From NCBI RefSeq assembly GCF_012999535.1, contig NZ_JABBWV010000011.1, positions 124,001 through 188,000 of the forward strand: a DNA stretch of 64,000 nucleotides. Reading direction: 5' to 3'. Positions 24,135 to 33,740 of this stretch are shown piece by piece. The notes below the pieces were generated by a model that was not told the origin of the DNA, searched no databases, and was given only the letters and a program-made list of their open reading frames with translations. How positions within the stretch are numbered: position 1 is the stretch's first letter; each line of letters opens with the position of its first letter. The stretch is from Microbispora sp. H11081. GTDB taxonomy: Bacteria; Actinomycetota; Actinomycetes; Streptosporangiales; Streptosporangiaceae. A program made the translations under genes and the position numbers.

Positions 24135-25253
24135 ATGGACGAGTCTCGCGGACCGCTTGCGGGAATCCGCGTGCTGGAGCTGGCCGGCCTCGCCCCCGGG
24201 CCCTTCGCCGGGATGATGCTCGCCGACCACGGTGCGGAGGTGCTGCGGATCGACCGGGTGAAGGCCGTGAGCGACGCCCCCAGCCGCGAGGTGATGGACC
24301 GCGGCAAGCGCACGATCGGCCTCGACCTGAAGTCGCCCGAGGGCGTCGCCGCGTTCAGGCGGCTGGCCGAGCGGGCCGACGTGGTGATCGAGGTGTTCCG
24401 GCCCGGGGTCGCGGAGCGGCTCGGGATCGGGCCCGCCGACCTCCACGCCGTGAACGGGCGGCTGGTCTACGGCAGGATGACCGGCTGGGGCCAGGACGGC
24501 CCGCTGGCCACGACCGCCGGGCACGACATCGACTACATCGCGATCTCGGGGGCCCTGTCGATGCTGGGCCGCGAGGGCGGCAAGCCTACGCCACCGGTCA
24601 ACATCCTGGGAGACTTCGCCGGCGGCGGGCTCATGCTGGCCTACGGCGTGCTGCTGGCCCTGCTGGAGCGGGAGCGCACCGGCCGCGGCCGGGTGGTCGA
24701 CGCGGCCATGGTCGACGGCGCGGCGCTGCTGCTGTCGATGTTCTACGGCGCGCTGCACGGTGGTCACTGGGGCCCGCGCGGCACCAACCTCCTCGACACC
24801 GGCGCCCCCATGTACGACACCTACGAGACGGCCGACGGCGGCTTTCTCGCCGTGGGCGCGCTGGAGCCGCAGTTCTGGGCGGAGATGCTCACCCGGATGG
24901 GCATCGGCGACATGCCCGACCGCGGAGACCGGGCGAACTGGCCGGCCATCAGGCAGCGGCTGACCGAGGCGTTCCTGTCGCGTACGCGGGCCGAGTGGGA
25001 GGCGGTCTTCGAGGGCTCCGACGCCTGCGTGTCCCCGGTGCTCGACCCGCGTGAGGCCCCCGGGCACCCGCACAACCGGGCGCGCGGCACGTTCGTGGAG
25101 GTCGGCGGGGTGCCGCAGGCCGCGCCCGCGCCCCGGCTGGCCGGCGTGCCGCGCGGCGACCTGTCCCCGGCCACCCGGCTGCGGGACCTGAGCTCCTGGG
25201 GCCTGCCCGACGACGAGGCGAAGGCCCTGCGCGCCGCCGGCGTGCTCGCCTGA
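24135..25253 (+). CDS. CaiB/BaiF CoA-transferase family, AMACR-like
   Basis: 372 residues. ELAGLAPGPFAGMMLADHGAEVLRID at the N-terminus, KSPEGVAAFRRLAERADVVIEVFRPGV and the GHDIDYIAISGALSMLG segment are closest to alpha-methylacyl-CoA racemases, which epimerise 2-methyl-branched acyl-CoAs in sterol and branched-lipid breakdown. A CoA-transferase role is the other possibility. GAGGAGGG precedes ATG 24135. The nitroreductase gene follows after 30 bp, probably in one operon. Confidence 0.85.
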   Translation: MDESRGPLAGIRVLELAGLAPGPFAGMMLADHGAEVLRIDRVKAVSDAPSREVMDRGKRTIGLDLKSPEGVAAFRRLAERADVVIEVFRPGVAERLGIGPADLHAVNGRLVYGRMTGWGQDGPLATTAGHDIDYIAISGALSMLGREGGKPTPPVNILGDFAGGGLMLAYGVLLALLERERTGRGRVVDAAMVDGAALLLSMFYGALHGGHWGPRGTNLLDTGAPMYDTYETADGGFLAVGALEPQFWAEMLTRMGIGDMPDRGDRANWPAIRQRLTEAFLSRTRAEWEAVFEGSDACVSPVLDPREAPGHPHNRARGTFVEVGGVPQAAPAPRLAGVPRGDLSPATRLRDLSSWGLPDDEAKALRAAGVLA

Positions 25254-25283
25254 CCGATCCGACAGGACGAGGAGTCTCCGCAC

Positions 25284-25931
25284 ATGGACCTGTTCGAAGC
25301 GCTCTACACGACCCGTGCCATGCGGCGGGTCAAGCCCGACCCGATCCCGATGGAGGTGCAGGAACGCATCCTGGACGCCGCCGTCCGCGCCCCCAGCGCC
25401 GGCAACACCCAGGGCTGGCGGTTCCTGCTGGTGGACGACCAGGAGGTGAAGGCCAGGCTGGGGCCGTTGTACCGGGACGCGCTCGGCACCCTGTTCGAGG
25501 GGCACTACAAGCCGATGCGCGAGCGGGCCGAGGCGACCGGCGACACCCGCACCCTCAACGTGCTGCGCTCGGCCCGGCATCTGGCCGACAACTTCGAGTC
25601 CTATCCCCTGCTGATGTTCGCCTTCATCCGCAACGACCCCGGTGGCGGCTCCATCTATCCGTCGGTGTGGAGCGCCCAGCTCGCCGCCCGGGCCTTCGGC
25701 GTGGGCAGCGCGCTGACCTCCGTGCTCGGGCTGTTCCACGGCGCGGAGACGATGCGGATCCTCGGCGTGCCCGAGGGCAAGGGCTGGCAGGTGGCGTGCA
25801 TGGTCACCTTCGGCTACCCGACCGGCCGATGGGGCGTGGCCCCGCGCCGGCCCGCCCACGAGGTGTCGTTCCGCAACCAGTGGGGCGACCCGGTCGGCTT
25901 CGAGACCCCCGAGCCCCTCTGGACTCCCTGA
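25284..25931 (+). CDS. Nitroreductase family protein
   Basis: 215-residue FMN-dependent oxidoreductase. The FMN-binding start RAMRRVKPDPIP and AVRAPSAGNTQGWRFLLVDD are typical; VWSAQLAARAFGVGSALTSV lies in the middle. An AGGACGAGGAG stretch precedes the ATG. It is the second gene after the AMACR-like gene, so it may act on an aromatic or enone substrate of the same pathway; this is an inference. Confidence 0.85.
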   Translation: MDLFEALYTTRAMRRVKPDPIPMEVQERILDAAVRAPSAGNTQGWRFLLVDDQEVKARLGPLYRDALGTLFEGHYKPMRERAEATGDTRTLNVLRSARHLADNFESYPLLMFAFIRNDPGGGSIYPSVWSAQLAARAFGVGSALTSVLGLFHGAETMRILGVPEGKGWQVACMVTFGYPTGRWGVAPRRPAHEVSFRNQWGDPVGFETPEPLWTP

Positions 25932-25996
25932 GCGGTCTCATCGACAGAGGTGGACCTGGACCCCGACCCGCCGCCGGACGAGGAGGACGAGGGCGG

Positions 25997-26506
25997 TCAG
26001 GCGGGCGTGGCCTGAACCGGCGGGATGGGCCCGGTCGGGTCCCCGAACGACGGAAGCGTGGCCACGTAGAGGTCGACGCCACCGGGGTGGTGGATCTCCA
26101 GGTCCGTGGTGAAGGCGCGAGGCGGTGCGTACCCGGACTCCGAGTGCTTCCACGCCTGCTGCCAGGCGTCGGCGAGCGCCCCCGGCATCGGCCCCCGCGC
26201 CTCGAACAGCAGCGCGGGCACGCCGGGCACCCGCACCGCGACCATGCCCTCGGGCAGCCGCGCCGCCGTGCGCACGGCCACGCCGACGATCTGGGTGTAG
26301 GCGCCGTTGTGGTCGCTCTCGTAGTCCGTCAGCACGGCGTACAGGTTCTCGTCGACCCGGCCCGGCACGTGCGCGAAGGCTCCGGGCGCTCCGGCTCGTG
26401 CCCACAGGCCCGGCAACTGGGCGCGGGCCGGGTCCGCCTCCGCCGCGTTGGTCGTCCGCACGACGTAGCCGACGACGAGCGTCTCCGGACGGTCAACGAT
26501 GATCAC
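25997..26506 (-). CDS. GyrI-like/AraC effector-binding domain protein
   Basis: Single-domain protein of 169 residues. The pattern GYVVRTTNAAEADP, PGLWARAG, YAVLTDYESDHNGAYTQIVG and VRVPGVPALLFEARGP fits the small-molecule-binding domain of SOUL/GyrI and AraC-effector proteins; no DNA-binding part is present. Members bind or hydrolyse diverse ligands. GTG 26506 follows GAGGAGAG. It stands between two plus-strand genes and is divergent from guaB1. Confidence 0.75.
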   Translation of the reverse strand: MIIVDRPETLVVGYVVRTTNAAEADPARAQLPGLWARAGAPGAFAHVPGRVDENLYAVLTDYESDHNGAYTQIVGVAVRTAARLPEGMVAVRVPGVPALLFEARGPMPGALADAWQQAWKHSESGYAPPRAFTTDLEIHHPGGVDLYVATLPSFGDPTGPIPPVQATPA

Positions 26507-26582
26507 GTGCTCTCCTCTCAGGCGAGGTCAATGTATCCCGTGTCCGGGTCGGGTCCGGCGGCGGCCGGTAATGCCGGTATGA

Positions 26583-28049
<1,467 letters not shown>

Positions 28050-28052
28050 CCG

Positions 28053-28071
28053 TTCCTGCTCGGAACAGGAA
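28053..28071 (+). terminator. Weak hairpin after guaB1
   Basis: TTCCTG/CAGGAA with a 7-nt loop starts 4 nt after the guaB1 stop. A GTTCC/GGAAC pairing in the same bases is an alternative. The function is uncertain. Confidence 0.3.
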
Positions 28072-28085
28072 TATCGGGCTCTGCC

Positions 28086-28120
28086 GGGGTAGTGCGTCCG
28101 TGTACCGACCGCACTACCCC
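28086..28120 (+). promoter_or_regulatory. Perfect 11-bp inverted repeat just before the stress-protein ribosome site
   Basis: GGGGTAGTGCG (28086-28096) and CGCACTACCCC (28110-28120) flank a 13-nt loop. The GGAGG ribosome site starts two bases after the right arm and the ATG is at 28133. GGGTAG at 28087 with GAAT 14 nt before it resembles the stress-sigma pattern GNNTN14-16GGGTAY, so the element may mark a promoter, an operator or a 5' UTR hairpin. Confidence 0.7.
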
Positions 28121-28132
28121 GCGGAGGCGATC

Positions 28133-28846
28133 ATGCAGTACTCCCCGGCCGGAGGGCCGGTCAGCCCGGCGGCCGACAGACGGCTGCTGGTCAGCTATGA
28201 CAACTACACGGCTGCGCAGCGCGCCGTCGACACCCTGTCCGACGCCGGGTTCCCGGTGGAGAACAGCGCGATCGTCGGCAGCGACCTGCGCCTGGAGGAG
28301 ACCGTCACCGGGCGGCTCACCAACGGCAGGGCCGCGCTGTCGGGCCTGATCACCGGTGCGGTGTTCGGACTCGTCGTCGGCCTGTTCCTGGGGCTGTTCA
28401 CCTCGACCACGACCTCGTTCATCGGGCTGGTGCTCTGGTCGATCCTGTGGGGCGCCATCGCCGGGGCCGCCTTCGGCTTCACGAGCCACGCCTTCACCGG
28501 CGGGACGCGCGACTTCTCGTCCCGGAGCTCCATCGTCGCCGGGCGCTACGACGTGCTGGTGGCCTCGCCCATGCTCGACCAGGCCCAGGCGCTGCTGCAG
28601 GGCGGCGTGCAGCCGGCCGACACCGTGGTCGTCGAGCGCCCGCCGTCGGCCGGTCCCGCCACCGCGTCGCCGGTCACCGCGTCGCCGGTGATCGGGGGCG
28701 ACACGGCGCCGCAGGCCACCGCCTACCCGGAGCCCGGATCCCGGGCAGACGAGATCAGGGCCGACGAGATCAGGGCCGAGGAGGCTCGGGCCGAGGAGGC
28801 GGGCGACGCCGGCCGGACCGGCGCCTCGCGCGGCCCCCGCCTCTGA
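28133..28846 (+). CDS. General stress protein with YflT-like domain and two membrane segments
   Basis: 237 residues. The N-terminal part RRLLVSYDNYTAAQRAVDTLSDAGFPVENSAIVG-type region (quoted in part: YDNYTAAQRAVDTLSDAGF) is the YflT general-stress domain; two glycine-rich hydrophobic segments follow (GLITGAVFGLVVGLFLGLF and IGLVLWSILWGAIAGAAFGF). The C-terminal tail is charged, with four RADEI/RAEEA-type five-residue repeats encoded by 15-bp units (28742-28801). ATG 28133 has GGAGGCG 7 nt upstream. The preceding hairpin suggests special control; a strong terminator follows. Confidence 0.8.
   Translation: MQYSPAGGPVSPAADRRLLVSYDNYTAAQRAVDTLSDAGFPVENSAIVGSDLRLEETVTGRLTNGRAALSGLITGAVFGLVVGLFLGLFTSTTTSFIGLVLWSILWGAIAGAAFGFTSHAFTGGTRDFSSRSSIVAGRYDVLVASPMLDQAQALLQGGVQPADTVVVERPPSAGPATASPVTASPVIGGDTAPQATAYPEPGSRADEIRADEIRAEEARAEEAGDAGRTGASRGPRL
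28742..28801 (+). repeat. 15-bp tandem repeats encoding the C-terminal tail
   Basis: Four diverged 15-bp units encode RADEI, RADEI, RAEEA and RAEEA near the end of the stress-protein gene. They are in frame, so copy number can change without breaking the gene. Confidence 0.75.
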
Positions 28847-28885
28847 GCCCTCCTTCCACCGTCCCTTCCGTCGTCCACGCAAGCC

Positions 28886-28922
28886 ACGACGCCTTCCCCG
28901 CACCGCATGGGGAAGGCGTCGT
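28886..28922 (+). terminator. Terminator after the stress-protein gene
   Basis: A perfect 14-bp stem (ACGACGCCTTCCCC at 28886-28899 with GGGGAAGGCGTCGT at 28909-28922) and a 9-nt loop lie 39 nt after the stop. No long T-run follows, as is common in actinobacteria. Confidence 0.75.
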
Positions 28923-28989
28923 CGTGCCGGCCGTCCCCGGTAGAGTCAGCCGGTCGGAACTTCCGGCGCTCTAAGAACAGGAGGCCCAC

Positions 28990-29364
28990 GTGGCACTGGA
29001 GAAGCCCGAGATCGACTTTCCCGACGGCGCGCCGCCCGCGGACCTGGAGATCGTGGACCTCGTCGAAGGAGACGGGCCGGAGGCCAAGCCCGGCCAGAAC
29101 GTGACCGTCCACTACGTCGGGGTGGCGTTCTCCACGGGTGAGGAGTTCGACGCGTCCTGGAACCGCGGCCAGCCGTTCCAGTTCCCGCTCGGCGGCGGCC
29201 GGGTCATCGCCGGCTGGGACCGCGGCGTGGCCGGCATGAAGGTCGGCGGACGGCGCCGCCTGACCATCCCCCCGCACCTCGGGTACGGCAACCGCGGCGC
29301 GGGCGCCCTCATCAAGCCCGGTGAGACGCTCATCTTCGTCGTCGACCTGCTCGGCGTCGCCTGA
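28990..29364 (+). CDS. FKBP-type peptidyl-prolyl cis-trans isomerase
   Basis: 124-residue single-domain FKBP, cytoplasmic (no signal peptide). Active-site pattern: VTVHYVGVAFSTGEEFDASW, FPLGGGRVIAGWDRGVAGMKVGG and RRLTIPPHLGYGNRGAG. It helps protein folding by isomerising proline peptide bonds. GTG 28990 has a perfect AGGAGG 6 nt upstream. It is flanked by strong hairpin terminators on both sides, so it is a single-gene unit. Confidence 0.95.
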   Translation: MALEKPEIDFPDGAPPADLEIVDLVEGDGPEAKPGQNVTVHYVGVAFSTGEEFDASWNRGQPFQFPLGGGRVIAGWDRGVAGMKVGGRRRLTIPPHLGYGNRGAGALIKPGETLIFVVDLLGVA

Positions 29365-29384
29365 GCGGACGCGGGGCGCCGCCG

Positions 29385-29419
29385 GCGCTCCGGATTGGGG
29401 GGTAGGCGATCCGGAGCGC
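29385..29419 (+). terminator. Terminator after the FKBP gene
   Basis: A perfect 11-bp stem (GCGCTCCGGAT at 29385-29395, ATCCGGAGCGC at 29409-29419) with a 13-nt loop, 20 nt after the FKBP stop. Confidence 0.75.
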
Positions 29420-29508
29420 TTCGAGGATGATGGCCGCGTGGACGACCACCCTCCGAAGCACGCGCCCGCAAGCGCCCCGTCGCGCACGCCGGCGTCCGGG
29501 AGGCCGGC

Positions 29509-31023
29509 GTGACCGCGGACGGCAAGGCGACCGCGGGCGCGCAGGCGGCCCGCCGAGGGGAGCCGGCGGGCGGGCCGCTCACCGCACCACTCACCGCGCT
29601 GCCCCGGGCCGTGATCGTCATCGCCGCGGCGACCGTGGCCGTGCTCCTCGCGGTGAGCCCGTGGTACGGGTACCACCGCGACGAGCTGTACTTCCGCATG
29701 CTGGGTGAACGGCCGCGGCTCGGTTACTTCGACACTCCGCCGATGACGCCGATCATCGCCCGGCTGTCCACGGCGGTCTTCGGGGACACGGTCGTCGCAC
29801 TGCGGATCTTCCCCGCCCTGTGCACCGGAGCTCTGATCGTGCTCGTCGCGCTGGCCGCCCGCGAACTGGGCGGCGGCCGCGCGGCCCAGATCCTCGCCGC
29901 GGCGGCGACCGCCACCTCCGTGCTCCCTCTCCTCGCCGGGCACTCGCTGCTCACCCTCACCCCCGACCTCCTCCTGTGGAGCGCGGTCACGTTGTGCCTG
30001 CTCCGGGTGTTGCTCAGGAGGGACGGACGCTGCTGGCTCTGGATGGGAGTGCTCTGCGGGATCGCGGCGTACAACCGTGACCTCATCGTGGTGCTGCTGG
30101 GCGGCGTCGGCCTGGGCATCCTCGTGGCCGGTCCACGCGAGGTGCTGCGGGACCGGCGGCTCTGGATCGGCGCCCTCCTGGCCCTGGCCATCGCCTCGCC
30201 CAACCTGGTCTACCAGGTCACGCACGACTGGCCGCAGCTCCAGATGGCCGAGGCGCTGCGGATCGACGAGGGCTCGGACAACCGCGCCGCCTTCGTCCCC
30301 CTTCAGCTCGTGCTGCTCGGGCCCGTACAGGCGGTGCTGTGCGCGGCCGGGTGGCTGCGGCTGTGGCGGAACCGGCCGGTCCGCTCGCTCGCCATCGCCT
30401 ATCCCGTGGCCTGCGCGCTGATCCTCTACTCGGGCGGCAGGCCCGACTACACGGGCGGGTTCCTGCTCTACCTGCTCGCGGCCGGCTGCGTCAGCGCGGC
30501 CGGGTGGCGCTGGCGGAAGGCCACGGTCGCGGCACTGGCGGTGGGCGGCGTGACCTCGATCGTGGTGGCGCTGCCGGTCGTGCCTGCCGCGTCGCTCGGG
30601 GAGACACCGGTGGCCGCCGTCAACGAGGTGGCCCGTGAGTCCGTGGGCATGCGCGACGTGGCGGCGCAGACGGCCGCGGTGGTTCGGGGCCTGCCCGCCG
30701 AGGATCGCGCCGGGGCGGTGCTGCTCGCGGTGAACTACGGCGAGGCCGGCGCGCTGCGCCGCTGGGCGGCCGAGTTCGGGCTGCCCCGGGTGTACAGCGG
30801 CCACAACGAGCTGTGGTGGTGGGGACCGCCCCCGGAGGGAACCCGGGTGGTCGTGTCCGTCGGCTACCCGCCGGCCGGGCTCGGCACCGTGTTCGCCCGT
30901 TGCGCCCCGGCGGGCAGGCTGAGCGGGATGCCGGGTGAGGAGCAGGGCGTGCCGATCACCATCTGCCATGACCCCGTCCGTCCCTGGCGCGAGCTATGGC
31001 CGGATCTGCGCAACTACAGCTAG
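29509..31023 (+). CDS. GT39-like membrane glycosyltransferase
   Basis: 504-residue polytopic membrane protein with about ten helices. The first outer loop carries YHRDELYFRMLGERPRLGYF and PPMTPIIARL, the acidic-pair layout of the PMT/ArnT-like GT-C enzymes (PF13231 type), which move a sugar from a lipid carrier onto a protein or lipid. The C-terminal soluble part (about 380-504) faces outside. GTG 29509 follows GGGAGG. The donor and acceptor are unknown. Confidence 0.82.
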   Translation: MTADGKATAGAQAARRGEPAGGPLTAPLTALPRAVIVIAAATVAVLLAVSPWYGYHRDELYFRMLGERPRLGYFDTPPMTPIIARLSTAVFGDTVVALRIFPALCTGALIVLVALAARELGGGRAAQILAAAATATSVLPLLAGHSLLTLTPDLLLWSAVTLCLLRVLLRRDGRCWLWMGVLCGIAAYNRDLIVVLLGGVGLGILVAGPREVLRDRRLWIGALLALAIASPNLVYQVTHDWPQLQMAEALRIDEGSDNRAAFVPLQLVLLGPVQAVLCAAGWLRLWRNRPVRSLAIAYPVACALILYSGGRPDYTGGFLLYLLAAGCVSAAGWRWRKATVAALAVGGVTSIVVALPVVPAASLGETPVAAVNEVARESVGMRDVAAQTAAVVRGLPAEDRAGAVLLAVNYGEAGALRRWAAEFGLPRVYSGHNELWWWGPPPEGTRVVVSVGYPPAGLGTVFARCAPAGRLSGMPGEEQGVPITICHDPVRPWRELWPDLRNYS

Positions 31024-31088
31024 GCCGCCCGGACGTGCCCTAGCCCCCGGCCTGTGCAGCCCCCCTCGTGGTGAGGCAGGATTACGGT

Positions 31089-32615
31089 GTGCTGCTGATC
31101 GACCTGGCCAGGACCTCCGCGGCCGTCGCCGCGGACTCTGCTCGGCTCGCCAAGATCAGGCACCTCGCCGAGCTGCTCGGCAGGGTGGGACAGGACGAGG
31201 CCGAGATCGCCATCGCGTACCTGTCGGGTGAGCTGCCGCAGCGCCAGATCGGAGTGGGCTGGCGGAGCCTGTCCGATCTTCCCGAGCCGCGTCAGATCGC
31301 CACGGCGACCCTGACCCGGGTCGACGAGCTGCTCGAACGCGTCAAGTCCCAGTCCGGCGCCGGCTCGCAGGCCGCGCGCCGCGATCTGCTGGGCGAGCTG
31401 TTCGGCGCCCTCACCCGCCAGGAGCAGTCGTTCCTGCACCGGCTGCTGACGGGCGAGCTGCGCCAGGGAGCGCTCAACGGGGTGATGGTCGAGGCGATCG
31501 CCATGTCGGCCGACGTGCCCGCCGCAGAGGTGCGCCGGGCCCTGACCCTGCGCGGCTCGCTGCCCGCCGTGGGCGCCGCCGCGCTGCGCGGCGGCGTCGC
31601 CGAGCTGAAGGCGTTCCACCTGGAGGTCGGCCGTGCGGTGGCGCCGATGCTCGCGCAGAGCGCGCCCAGCGTGACCGCCGCTCTGGAGAAGGCCGGCGCC
31701 CCTGCCGCGGTGGAGTGGAAGCTCGACGGCGTGCGGGTCCAGGCCCACCGCTCCGGCGACCGGGTGGCCGTCTTCACCCGGACGCTCGACGACATCACCG
31801 CCCAGGTCCCCGAACTGGTGGAGGCCGTGCTCGGCCTGCCGGGGACCGATCTCGTGCTCGACGGCGAGGTCATCGCGCTGCGCCCGGACGGCCGCCCCGA
31901 GCCGTTCCAGGTCACCTCGGGCCGGGTGGCCAGCAGGACCGACGTCGCGTCGCTGCGCGCGACCGTGCCGCTGACCGTCTTCTTCTTCGACGCGCTGCGC
32001 GTGGGCGGCGCCGACCTGCTCGACCTGCCCGACGAGGAGCGGCACGCCGCGCTGGAGGCCGCGGTCCCACCCGAGCTGATCACCCCCCGGCTCGTCACGG
32101 CCGACGCCGACGAGGCCGAGGCGTTCTTCGGCGACGCCGTACGGCGGGGCCACGAGGGCGTCGTGGTGAAGTCGCTGCGCACCCCTTACGCCGCGGGCCG
32201 CCGGGGGGCGGGCTGGGTCAAGGTGAAGCCGCGGCACACGCTCGACCTGGTCGTGCTGGCCGCCGAGTGGGGCAGCGGACGGCGCCGGGGCCGGCTGTCC
32301 AACCTGCATCTCGGCGCCCTCGACCCGGAGACCGGCGGCTTCGTGATGCTCGGCAAGACGTTCAAGGGCCTCACCGACGAACTGCTGGCCTGGCAGACCG
32401 AGCAGTTCCTGCGCCTGGCCGACGAGCCGGCGGACGACTACGTCGTCACCCTGAGGCCCGCGCTGGTCGTGGAGATCGCCTTCGACGGCGTGCAGCGGTC
32501 GAGCCGATACCCCGGCGGCATGGCGCTGCGGTTCGCGCGGGTGCTGCGCTACCGGCCCGACAAGCGGCCCGAGGAGGCCGACACGGTCGCCGCGGTCCGC
32601 GCGCTCATGCCCTGA
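31089..32615 (+). CDS. ligB: ATP-dependent DNA ligase LigB
   Basis: 508 residues, matching mycobacterial LigB along its length. The N-terminal domain has [19 protein letters not shown]; the adenylated lysine is K211 in [29 protein letters not shown] and the OB-fold end ([18 protein letters not shown]) follow. It seals nicks in DNA and is normally dispensable beside LigA. GTG 31089 (VLLIDLA) was chosen because homologues start with MLL and GAGGCAGG lies upstream. No LigD or Ku genes are nearby. Confidence 0.93.
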   Translation: MLLIDLARTSAAVAADSARLAKIRHLAELLGRVGQDEAEIAIAYLSGELPQRQIGVGWRSLSDLPEPRQIATATLTRVDELLERVKSQSGAGSQAARRDLLGELFGALTRQEQSFLHRLLTGELRQGALNGVMVEAIAMSADVPAAEVRRALTLRGSLPAVGAAALRGGVAELKAFHLEVGRAVAPMLAQSAPSVTAALEKAGAPAAVEWKLDGVRVQAHRSGDRVAVFTRTLDDITAQVPELVEAVLGLPGTDLVLDGEVIALRPDGRPEPFQVTSGRVASRTDVASLRATVPLTVFFFDALRVGGADLLDLPDEERHAALEAAVPPELITPRLVTADADEAEAFFGDAVRRGHEGVVVKSLRTPYAAGRRGAGWVKVKPRHTLDLVVLAAEWGSGRRRGRLSNLHLGALDPETGGFVMLGKTFKGLTDELLAWQTEQFLRLADEPADDYVVTLRPALVVEIAFDGVQRSSRYPGGMALRFARVLRYRPDKRPEEADTVAAVRALMP

Positions 32616-32616
32616 C

Positions 32617-32663
32617 TCACCTCACGAGGCGGGTCACCTCACGAGGCAGTCACTTCACGAGGC
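32617..32663. repeat. 16-17-bp tandem repeat, three copies, at a convergent junction
   Basis: TCACCTCACGAGGC occurs at 32617-32630 and 32634-32647, then TCACTTCACGAGGC at 32650-32663. The third copy contains the stop codon and last codons of the minus-strand DUF1707 gene; the others fill the gap to ligB. Confidence 0.85.
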
Positions 32664-33234
32664 GGAGGGTCAACGGGTAGCGGAACTCGCCGCCGGCCAG
32701 CGCCGACACCCCGCCGACGATGCTCAGGACCATGCCGACGACCCAGATGACCGGCACCAGGACCAGCCCCACGACGGTGAGCGGCAGCAGCAGGGTCGCC
32801 CCCAGCACGGTGAGGTGGAAGTTGAGCGCCTCCACCGCGTGCCTCCTGATGTAGGGGGAGGTCCGCCCCGCGGTCACCATCATCAGCAGCGGGCCGATGA
32901 TGAACAGCCCCATCAGCCCGAACACGTGCGAGGCCGCCGCCCCGACCCGGTCTCCCCCGTCCGGGACCGCGGCGGGCCGATGGACGGGCGGCCGGGGGAC
33001 GTACGCCGGGCGCGTCCCGTACAGGTCGTTCATGATGGGCACGAGGTCGGCGTGCGTGCGCGCGGTCATCGCCAGGTGCAGCCGCTCGTCCATCTCGCTC
33101 TTGTCGAGCCTGCCCTCGGCATAGGCGGCCTTGACGTGCTCGACCACGTGTTCGCGGTCCTGGTTGGTGACCCGCAACTGGGGGTGTGGCATCTGAGCTT
33201 GTCCCTGCCAGGGTGGTGTCATCGCCGCGGGCAT
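32650..33234 (-). CDS. DUF1707/DUF4870-type membrane protein
   Basis: 194 residues. The N-terminal DUF1707 motif (LRVTNQDREHVVEHVKAAYAEGRLDKSEMDERL, in part RVTNQDREHVVEHVKAAYAE) is common in actinobacterial membrane proteins of unknown role. The C-terminal half resembles DUF4870, with three hydrophobic segments and RRHAVEALNFHLTVL. ATG 33234 has GGAAGGCG upstream; ATG 33222 is an alternative start. It is convergent with ligB. Confidence 0.82.
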   Translation of the reverse strand: MPAAMTPPWQGQAQMPHPQLRVTNQDREHVVEHVKAAYAEGRLDKSEMDERLHLAMTARTHADLVPIMNDLYGTRPAYVPRPPVHRPAAVPDGGDRVGAAASHVFGLMGLFIIGPLLMMVTAGRTSPYIRRHAVEALNFHLTVLGATLLLPLTVVGLVLVPVIWVVGMVLSIVGGVSALAGGEFRYPLTLRLVK

Positions 33235-33392
33235 CACGCATCGCCTTCCGTCATTTCGGCTGCTCGGCTCTCTTCGAGTCTGCCTCCATCCTCTGCCCGT
33301 TACGCGCCCCGCGGCATCAGGGACATCCCCGACATCGCCCCGAGACCTTTCCCTTAACGCCATCGTGATCCATGGCGATGTATACAAGCACT

Positions 33393-33740
33393 ATGAGATG
33401 GCGAGATCGCTATGGGCTCCGCCGACGGCGGGGTGCCCGTGTGGCCAAGTTCGACCGCGAGGCGACCGACGCCGACATCGAGGCCCTCATCGAGTTCGCC
33501 AAGACGCGGCGCGGCGTCGAGTTCTACGTCGAGCCGGAGACCTTCGCGACCGACACCACCGCGGTGGCCGTCGCCCACGACGGCGAGTGGACCCGCCGCC
33601 GTGTCGGGGCTCCCGCGGTGATCGCCAAGGTCGCCAGGGACCTCGCTCTCCCGGTCTACGACGTGCAGCTCACCGGCTACCCCGCCCGCATGCGCGCCTA
33701 CAACGAGCGTCGCCGGGCTCAGGACGGCGACCCGGTCTGA
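33393..33740 (+). CDS. Conserved hypothetical protein, 115 residues
   Basis: Small basic protein with no assigned function; similar proteins seem widespread in actinobacteria (recognised by sequence style only). It starts MRWRDRYGLRRRRGARVAKFDREATDADI and continues with an alpha/beta pattern (GVEFYVEPETFATDTTAVAV); these are quoted in part. ATG 33393 has TATACA (33381-33386) 6 nt upstream, so a leaderless start is likely; in-frame ATGs at 33372 and 33378 overlap that promoter. Its last 22 bp overlap the convergent DUF4192 gene. Confidence 0.7.
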   Translation: MRWRDRYGLRRRRGARVAKFDREATDADIEALIEFAKTRRGVEFYVEPETFATDTTAVAVAHDGEWTRRRVGAPAVIAKVARDLALPVYDVQLTGYPARMRAYNERRRAQDGDPV

